From the NCBI GenBank assembly GCA_023853785.1, contig JAJIRX010001046.1, forward strand, positions 62,001 to 126,000: a stretch of DNA of 64,000 nt, read 5' to 3'. Source of the DNA: Psilocybe azurescens (taxonomy: Eukaryota > Basidiomycota > Agaricomycetes > Agaricales > Agrocybaceae). The translations under genes and the position numbers were made by a program. The stretch's first letter is position 1. Each line of letters opens with the position of its first letter. The notes below the pieces were generated by a model, which worked only from the letters and a program-made list of their open reading frames with translations, had not been told where the DNA came from and searched no databases. Below are positions 56,324 to 64,000 of this stretch, in pieces.

Positions 56324-57770
56324 GGCCGCCTTTGAACACTTCCCTCCGATTCTTCTTGGCTGCAAATATATTCACCTCAGCACTCGCTTTCCGCGTCCTT
56401 ACTACTTGCTACTTTACTCCTATTTGGACTTGGTGAGTCCATTAGTTCTCTCAGACGAGTCACCGGTACTGATAACTTTCATAGTTCACTTCAAATTCTC
56501 TTCATCCAGTCATTTTCGCTCAGTAATCTTACGTTCAAGGCTGTCGCAGTGCCAATACAACATGGTGAGCGTATTGGGTCGTGTCTAGGCTCTCAGTCTC
56601 TGATTCAGTGCTCGTTCCCCGCTCACTCGTGCCGGCTGTAGTCTGTGTATGCAAGAGGCTTGTGTGAGTGTTCGCAATGTCAAAGTAAAGTCTTGCTCAT
56701 TGTGATCAGTCTCTACTACAGATTTGAATGACAATTACATGTGGGGTCTGGGAGATGGTTTGATGGCTATTACAATGAAGGCGACGAGAACAGAGGTGGG
56801 TAAATGCTCTCCATTCATTGTGGAACATGGTGCTCACTGAGCAGGCGGGCGGCGGGCAAGTGGGTGCGTCCACCTGGGATGTGGGTGTGGGATCGAGGAG
56901 GATGGTGAGTATATAGATATGTTGTGCGAAACGCAGGGGCTACGGATGCTCGCATGTGGCTGTCGAGGCCAGTCAGGGTACTAGTACTTGCACGTCACAT
57001 TACTCACTTTGCGCAGGCTGTAGACAAGGAACCATGTGCACTGAGGCCGTGCAGAGCTTACTAAGGGACCAGAACATTGTGAATAGTAGGGGCTGGTTGT
57101 AGTCGAACACGGGTACATTGCCGAGAGAGCAATGATTGTGGGACTGGTATATAGGGTAGGTACATGGGAGTGTTATGATCGACGAAGGGGATACGGGTGC
57201 TTGCTAGGTGCAGTACAAGTATGCTAAAGTTCCACCTCATATGTGCATGGGCTACTTACATCCCTCATATCGCAGACAAGGTGCTGGGCAGGCTTTACAT
57301 TGACACTTCTTCAGCTACAGTCTGGATATCGAATATGATGTTTATCGCAGTGCCTGTCGTAGTCAGCGGGGTGGTGAAAAAGGAGTGTTGCGGTATCTAC
57401 AAGCAGTGAGCCCCTGCATATATTGCCCAATATATTGTGCTTACTGATGTCGAACAGGGCACTGTATTGCAACCTCGATGCTCATCCCGTCATCTTATGC
57501 ACTGAACGGCGACACCGTGAAACCTGTCGGGAACATTGCAAGAACGGAGAAGAGGTCAGCATGGTGAGCGGCATGCAATGGTACGGTACTTCTCACTTTA
57601 TTTGGAGCACGCTCATGAAGGTGTGAACGAGAGAGATTGCGATTGGCCTTGCTGTCGGCCCTGCTGTCGGCATTGGATGGTTAGTGGGGTTTGGTTTCAA
57701 GCACTGAAGGCAGGAGCCACAGAAAATCGATAAAGTCTCAGATAGTGAACCTACGACATAAGATCACCGC
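56324..57770. other. Unassigned stretch with possible degraded exons
   Basis: Several short open blocks are visible, for example around 57,197-57,420 and 57,423-57,626 on the plus strand with a Cys/His-containing RRHRETCREHCKNGEE. They have no recognised family and no coherent splice pattern. I cannot support a gene model. Confidence 0.3.
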
Positions 57771-58904
57771 ACGCGACCTGTGAGAAGAGAGCGGGAGGCC
57801 GACAGGAAGGATGTCAGCAGGGAGTGAAGTTGAAGACGAGGTTTCAAGCGGGGACTCTCAAAGGGAAGAGGACGAAGACTGCGTGGACCTGTATTGAGAA
57901 TGGCGCAGGGGCCTGAAGTAATCTTCCCTGCTGTGTCGCCCAGTCTACAAATCGATCTCGTTCCGGTGCCAAAACCAGTGTCTTGGATTCCCAGTCCGGC
58001 TTGTGCGACGGATGGTGGTGGATGAGCCTCCGAAGGGAAGGTGGATGCACACATACATCGGGACGGAGGATGTATATGCGACTGGTGGAGAGATGTTAGG
58101 GCTAACGATAACTCGGGGAACGGGGTTTTGTGCGAGCGGGAGACAGTGTGGGAGTGGACTGAAATTTGATGCAAAATCTCGACCGTATCATGTCGAGGCG
58201 TTCGCCCAAAGACCTGCGGGAAATGACAGTGAGCTTGCTTGAGCGGTAGAGATAGGTAGAGATACAGATGGGCATGTAGCGTACTATCGTACAACCTGGA
58301 AATTGGATGATCCAATCAGCGCTCGAGCCTCGAATACTGGAGAACATCTCCACACACAAAGACCAACCGCTTTTCATCGTTCTTGAAAAATTCGAGTTGA
58401 TAGTGAAATTGATATTGAATAATTTATACCGTGGGCAATAGCAATCTTTGAGGCCGAATTCATGACTGCCATCCTCTACTGATAGAGACACTTCTGTACC
58501 AGTTGCGTAGACATTCCTATCCTTAATATATGAGGAGAATTACTAAGCGGCAGAAGACATGAAGCATCCAAGAACCAGGAACTCCAACGGCTGTTCTGCA
58601 GTACTTAAATTGAGAGACGGTAAAGTACATGAGTGAAGTAAGTAAACATGCCAGAAAACAAATGATATTCTATCTGTGAGTATACAGTGATGTACAAGTA
58701 CGTATTACGATCGGACCTTGAAGCAACGATGCGAAGAGGAGGAAAATAAAATGAAGAAATAAAGCATAGATAATTGACTCAGTAAGCACAGCGCACCGGA
58801 AGGAAAAGCAAGGACAAAAGAACAAAAACATACCCGTCGTGGGATCACACCCCACTATCGTCCCCCTATGTCAAATCACATCAACACCTATCCCTCCTGA
58901 GAAA
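57771..58904. other. Relic shared with 36.6-37.2 kb, including an ArgRS 3' trace
   Basis: The segment 58,266-58,370 matches 37,115-37,215 (ACCTGGAAATTGGATGAT, CAGCGCTCGAG), which is the 3' edge of ArgRS pseudogene B. The part before it matches 36.6-37.0 kb weakly. It suggests that an ArgRS C-terminus once lay here too. From 58,400 to 58,904 nothing is recognised. Confidence 0.5.
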
Positions 58905-60875
58905 TCAATCTGAAACCTCCGACAACCACAACCCACCCGACACACTCCCCAACACAACAACCGGCATCAACACACAATAGCTCCAAAAAATAATCCGACT
59001 AATGACCCATTCGAACAAGCCGTCCAATGGGCCGGCGGATATGATCTGCGCGAGGGTGAGCGCGGGCAGGGAGTAGAAGAGGGTGCTGACGACGATGAAT
59101 ATCGGCCTGTGAGAGTGAGAGGAAAGAGGGAGAGGGAGGAACGGTTCGCGGTTTTGTTGTAAGGAGGAGAAAGGAAGTGGGAGAAAAGGAAAGCGAAGAA
59201 GAACAGTATAGTGATCGAGATCAAAGAACTACGAACGATAGGTGATCGAGTGACTAAGAAAGGAAGGTTATAGAATCCCCCCAAAAAAAGAAAATAAAAG
59301 GCGCATACATCCCGTCCTCACAACACATAGCATAGGACTATAGACACGAAAAAAGAACAAATCACTCACTCCTCAAACACAGCATGCTAGTCGCTCCTCG
59401 TCGCAGAGGCCATCAGCGGCGTGAGAGGCATGTGCACCGAGATTGCGAGTAGTGCCGTCTTCGGCTCGCCGGCTCGACTCCTTTTCCACTTTGTGTATCC
59501 TTCCGTTGCGCGATCGAATGTGTCCCAAAGCGGAATAGAGCCTTGACGCGCTGTATATTACCTCCTATACCTCCCCCTTTTATCCCCTTCCCCTTTCTCC
59601 CCGTCCCCTCCTTCCTTTCTCCCTCCTTCCTTCCCCAGGCCTCTTCCTCCTCACCCCGAAAACACTCCCTAAGCGCAACAAGCGTGATCAGCACCGCACA
59701 CTTGCCACACATCCAAACCGTTCAATTCACAGGCCTTGACGCGCTATTATTATGCTCTAGCGCATACTGTAATGAAGGCGTCAATGCAACGATGAGCGAA
59801 AGTAGGGCGGCGTAGAATGGGACTGTTAGGAATGGGTGGACCGAGAGGAGGAGTGCGCGGAGAGGGGTCAGGATATATGTGGAGAGCGCAGAAGGTGGTG
59901 AGGAGCTTTGAGAATGGGGAGGGTGCATGGGGAGCACGAGAACGTGGGCGAGAGTGCGCGCCATTTTCGGGGCCCGAGATCCCATTGAGGATGCATTCGA
60001 CTTCATCCCCATCCCTTTCCTCATCTTCACTACCACTCGTCTCCCCATTCTTCGCACCCACACTTCCAGCACCTTGCGCCGCACCAGCATAAGCAGTTGG
60101 AGCACCAACACCCTGGCCGGCAAATCTGCGCGGCTCTCATTCGGACTGTTGGGGAACGGATTATAGAATGTCGTGTTGCGCCTGCCAGGTGGGATCAGGG
60201 GCCGCTTGCTGTTTTTAGTACCTGCTCCTGTGCCGTGTCCCAGTCCCTTGTCCCTGTTCCGTTTGGGTTTAGGGCCTTTGACGTTCCACGCGGATGTCGT
60301 TGATATGACGTAGCACCCAGAGCACCAGGGACTCCTGAGGGCGCAGAGAACATTGGCGATGCCGTGAACTAACCCGCCACCCCTCGTCATCGACGCCGAC
60401 GACTGTACGAGCGGCGAGCTCAACGCGTGCGTTATTCCAAGAAGAGCGGCGTGCCCTCATGCTCGGCATTGCGATCTGTATTGAGTCCGAGAATGGATGT
60501 GAACTGCGGCGGATGAGAGGACGGGTGGTGAGAGGATGGTGTCTGCCCGCGAGGAGGCTTACGCCGTAGCTGTGGGACCTGTGAGAGGTGGTTAGCGGGA
60601 TGTATGCGGGTGGGTAAGAGGACAGAGACGACGATGGACGTTGGAGTATGGCGAGAGAGATAGAGTGCATTACAAAGGGGGTAAAACATAGCGTAAAACG
60701 AAACGAAAGCAAAAGCCACATACTATTATTCCAAGCGTAGTGGACATCATCGAATACATCAGCGTATTTCTTGTTATCGTCCGAGCCCCATGCGAGGTTG
60801 GGCACCAAGACGACGAAGCTCGGCATCAGCGCGATGGCCAGTGCATTGGAGTTCATGCATATGGCGGCGGCCATT
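58905..60875 (-). pseudogene. PIN-like transporter pseudogene C, lacking the N-terminus
   Basis: The minus strand starts within the gene at MAAAICMNSNALAIALMPSF (near 60,870). It continues through VVLVPNLAWG, an acidic-loop region (SGSEDEERDGDEVE near 60,030), LSLIVALTPSLQYALEHN and VHMPLT-type sequence. The best-preserved final exon of any copy is VSTLFYSLPALTLAQIISAG with WSYCVLMPVVVLGSVSGG, stop at 58,905-58,907. Frame changes occur in the loop and near 60,300. Upstream, ArgRS C follows directly with the same junction as in copy A. The sequence at 60,142-60,158 is the empty-site counterpart of the CACTA insertion. Confidence 0.75.
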
Positions 60876-60917
60876 ATGAAGCTCCTGATTGTGTGACTGT
60901 GTGAGAGTGAGTTGGGG

Positions 60918-62490
60918 TCAATTAAGTGCGGAGGGACGAGAGAGAGACAAGGGCGAGCAAGGTAGGATGCGGTGGGGAGTATTCAAAGCGCTTGTCAATG
61001 GGAGAGCAAGGAAACGCGAAGAGAAACACGAATCGTGGAAAAGGATAACGAACAAAGGGAAAATGAAGCTTGTCCTCGTGCTCATGCATCGCGTTCCCTG
61101 CTTAATGATCTTGTCCGAAAACACCACCGCCATTTTCCTCATGCTCATTCCTTGTAAGAGCCGGTAGGTGATCTGCATGGGCGAGGACGCCCAGGGGAAG
61201 CTCAAGCACTACAAAGAATTGGGAGAGATGCAGGTCTTGTTGCGAGAAAACGACGTATTTCATTTTATCAAATTTATATTTCTTGTAGCGCGTGATTGCG
61301 CAGCCGATGTCGCGTGTCAGGTATACCAACGTTCCATCTGTGATGAAGGTTGAATGAAGGAACAGGAAGAGAAGAAAAAAATAAATAGAATGCACCCTTC
61401 TTACGAACAACGGCCTTGTCCAACCTCCACTTCTCCAACTTCACCAGCTTCACGTCATCCCACTCCGACATCAAACTCATACTCTCCAAATTCCCCAGCG
61501 CCACATCCAGCGACTCCTTTCCCACCTCGCTCTCCCCGAACACATATCAAACTTCACATTCAGCCTCTCCCACTCCTTCTCATACTCTCGCACACTCATC
61601 TCTCTCCACATGCGCCAGTTGCACAGAGCATCTTGGTCTCCATCTTCCATGCGCTTGTACCGGTTCGAGGTGGAGGTCTTGACGGCCGGGTCGGTGGATG
61701 CGTCTTTGTTAATGGCGGCGTAGATGTCAAAGAGGTGCTTGATGACGTCTTTTTCGAGACCTGCGTGTGAGCCGTATTTTCGAAGCCTGTGGCGATTAGG
61801 CCAAACTAGGGAGGGAGGAAGGTAGATGTCAGTAGGATATTCGGGGATTGGAATGGAAGACGCATGAAATGGTGAGGAATAAGAGAGGAACAGAATAGAA
61901 GCGAAAAAGGATTGGATGAAAAACAAAAACAAAAAGGCGAAGAAGTGAAGAAAGAATCTTACCTGTGTATCCCAGTCGCCCAGATAATTCATTGAGATCA
62001 CCTCCTACCCACAAGCCTGACACAAACGCGCTGATGATCGTGTTCCACATATGCCTGACATAGAACAACTGGGCGATGTTTGGCGACGAGTACTCGATGA
62101 CGACTTTCTTACCATTGACCGAGTCGTTCGTGCCATACTTGGGCAGACCAGAGGGCACGTTGCACGTGGGGTGTCAATCTGGGTGAGAACTTGTTTTGTT
62201 CACGCGTAGTGGAGGATGGACTTGTCGAGCACGACGGACTCAACTCACTCGTCCGGTTGGAACTGAACGGCAAGGTTCAGTCAATTTAGTAGTACAAAAT
62301 GTAAAAATAATAACCACGTACGTTTTTGATGACTTCAGCTGCTGTCTCTTCCAGCTCCCCAGGGATCCTGAATTGTGAGCGGCAGCGCATTCGAAAGTTT
62401 TTGCGCGATAGCTATCCGGATCGATTTCAGGACACACTTAGACGGATCCGTACCTGAGACAGCGGGAAGTGGGGGCATGGATGATGCCAT
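60918..62490 (-). pseudogene. Arginyl-tRNA synthetase pseudogene C, N-terminal two thirds
   Basis: From 62,490 (MASSMPPLPAVSGTDPSK) the minus strand gives LKSIRIAIAQKLSNALPLT. A HIGH-region block near 62,100 reads NGKKVVIEYSSPNIAQ then FYVRHMWNTII, so the histidine-glycine core is lost. An insertion-domain block near 61,790-61,500 has [37 protein letters not shown] and REYEKEWERLNVKFD. DGTLVYLTRDIGCAITRYKK with DKMKYVVFSQQDLHLSQFFV follows near 61,340-61,210, and QGMSMRKMAVVFSDKIIK near 61,130. It ends where PIN-like sequence begins, as in copy A. Introns are retained, so duplication was at DNA level. Confidence 0.8.
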
Positions 62491-62499
62491 CCTGTTACT

Positions 62500-63918
62500 T
62501 TTAGTGTGTGGCGAGAGTCTTGTGAGTTTGTTGTAAGTCGGCGTAGTGTTGCGTGCAAACGAAAGCGCCTGAAGTGTAAAGCGCAGCAGAGAGATTTCTT
62601 GGCTGCATGAGGAAAGAGCGGGAGAGAATTGAGAGGAGTGAAAGGACGGCCAAATTGAATCGACAAGATTGTCTGCAACAATTTTTGTGAACGCGAATGA
62701 CGTGTTGGGATCCATCACGTGCAACATCTCTTCGCCAAATATTAGCCCCTTTTGGTGGAAAAACGCTGATTCTTGAAGTCAGCGTAGTAGTAACGTTTGG
62801 TGCATTATGATGACAACGATACATCAGTAGACAGTGAGTGGATATGTCACTCCCACCGAGAATGTCTTATTGGAAGACATACAGCAATAGAAACACGCTG
62901 CCGCTTACATGTACTCTACACCGGCATACAAATTAAAAGGAGGGGAAGGACTCGAACCGTCTCGCGGAGCGCTACAACTGGTAGTGCATGGCTAAAGGTG
63001 TTCATTAATCGGTCGACCATATCAGTTTTAACACAGTACTACATAGGACATAACACAGTAAGGCTGTTAGCACGCTCACTTTGATTGTCACTTTTCTCAA
63101 AATTTTACTGCCCTTTTGCACGGACAAAGTCACTTTGCGCGTCAAAAGTGAGAAAAGGTGACTTTTTGACCACCACTGTGAACAGTTGAAAAGTGTAAAG
63201 AATGCGGGCACATCCCAATCTCGGATAAATGCAGTGACAACCACATTTGGTAGAGACTTTCCGACAAGAGAGCTTGATTCACAGCCATGTCCATGACTCA
63301 ACCAAGTAAAGGGGTACTACTTAGCGTGTGTGCTAGCAAATCTATGATCATCCACTGAGTCGTATGTTGTTGCTAACTACAACTCTCGCTTGAGCAGGCT
63401 TCAATATGAGGGTCCCATCGCATGCAAGTTGGACATAGAAGCGGGTGATTTTACGGTGTCCAACCCAGTTTTGGGAATAGAATAGCACCGCCGTCCTGTG
63501 CATTGCTTCCAACTATCCCTGTCATGGGAGTTATACTGTGTCTAGTGCTAAATATGTACATACATTTGTGCGGACTCCGTCAGAAACTTAACGCCGTTGT
63601 GTAGTCCAACTCTGTGATATACTGTGATAATGTACAGTGAGCGACGTAAGTGAGTGCCTTTTTCCTCGTCTTTCCGCAGTCCTAATGGTGCCAAGATTAT
63701 CAGGGCTACTGGGGTGAACATTAAGAGCAATTTGAGACATGTACAGGATGTGGTGACTATTAATAGCAGTATTTATATTCAGCACATGGCAGTGCACGTC
63801 GCAACGTTGTACCGCACTGACTAGGACACATACCCGTGTGAATTAACTTAACTTCTGCGCTGCTCCACGCTGTGGACATCGTTAGCAACTGTTTCTTCCT
63901 TCACAAAGCCATATTACA
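62500..63918. other. Duplicated spacer upstream of NLR copy 3
   Basis: Second copy of the 31.0-32.7 kb spacer, with small indels. It contains a GGTTCGAGTCC Pol III B-box-like word on the reverse strand near 62,955. No gene is supported. Confidence 0.6.
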
Positions 63919-64000
63919 ATGTCTAAAGACGAGAAATATTCCGCAATACGGTCTCGTCGCACCCTCAACTCGGGTATGCAGCTGTTCCAAGGCGCAAGGA
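63919..64000 (+). CDS. NLR-like gene copy 3, start only
   Basis: ATG at 63,919 opens a frame almost identical to copy 1 (32,715): MSKDEKYSAIRSRRTLNSGM then QLFQGAR before the window ends. By analogy a NACHT domain should follow about 300 bp downstream, outside the window. This completes the repeated order PIN, ArgRS, spacer, NLR. Whether this copy is intact cannot be judged. Confidence 0.7.
   Translation, partial: MSKDEKYSAIRSRRTLNSGMQLFQGAR

Noticed and set aside
62935..63000. Possible tRNA gene on the minus strand
   Set aside because: A GGTTCGAGTCC box is present, but no cloverleaf with paired acceptor and anticodon stems can be drawn, and the copy at 31.77 kb lacks the box. At most a tRNA-derived remnant.

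Overview
The window looks like repeat-rich, gene-poor DNA of a mushroom-forming basidiomycete (Agaricomycete). The evidence is short GT..AG introns of about 50-65 nt, NACHT proteins with the basidiomycete N-terminal style (GARNVMITGGS), MULE- and CACTA-type transposases with Agaricomycete-style exon structure, and several multicopy hypothetical families that travel with mushroom transposons. Family names come from recognising motifs by eye; no database search was run. Almost every gene is broken by frameshifts, stops or insertions. No clearly intact host gene was found; the best candidate is a WD40 gene carried inside a transposon.

Layout. 1-9.9 kb is nested transposon debris: a truncated low-complexity element (1-735), a broken MULE-like transposase gene in two blocks (1.17-2.0 and 4.1-6.2 kb) split by a segment with hairpin repeats (2.1-3.7 kb), and a minus-strand multi-exon gene (6.6-8.6 kb). 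9.9-10.7 and 28.5-29.35 kb are the two halves of one PIN-like (auxin efflux carrier family) gene. Between them sits a 17,827-bp CACTA-superfamily element (10,690-28,516) with CACTT inverted ends and a 3-bp TGG target duplication. It carries a transposase pseudogene, a divergent second gene, two clusters of palindromic repeats, and an interior of about 7.5 kb with a WD40 gene, an ankyrin fragment and three transposon-associated families.

28.5-64 kb is a patchwork of segmental duplicates of three gene types: a PIN-like transporter, arginyl-tRNA synthetase (ArgRS) and a NACHT-domain NLR-like protein. PIN copies lie at 9.9+28.5, 38-40.7, 55.2-56.3 and 58.9-60.9 kb. ArgRS copies lie at 29.4-31.0, 37.2-38.0 and 60.9-62.5 kb. 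NLR copies lie at 32.7-36.1, 42.7-48.2, 53.2-55.1 (inverted) and 63.9 kb (cut by the window end), plus a short relic at 42.2 kb. Two ArgRS copies stop at the KMSKS region and run into a PIN gene lacking its N-terminus. The third has the complementary structure, which implies rearrangement within an old tandem PIN-ArgRS array.

Smaller insertions decorate the array: a 2.0-kb GGGCA-ended element with a 9-bp target duplication in an NLR gene, a 104-bp palindromic MITE, a 0.4-kb insertion in another NLR copy, a foldback element with 108-bp arms, and a second, inverted copy of the element at the window's left edge. At several places arginine CGA appears to have become TGA, which fits CpG deamination. 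The region is probably a silenced, decaying repeat and NLR nursery. There is no metabolic pathway or operon to reconstruct.
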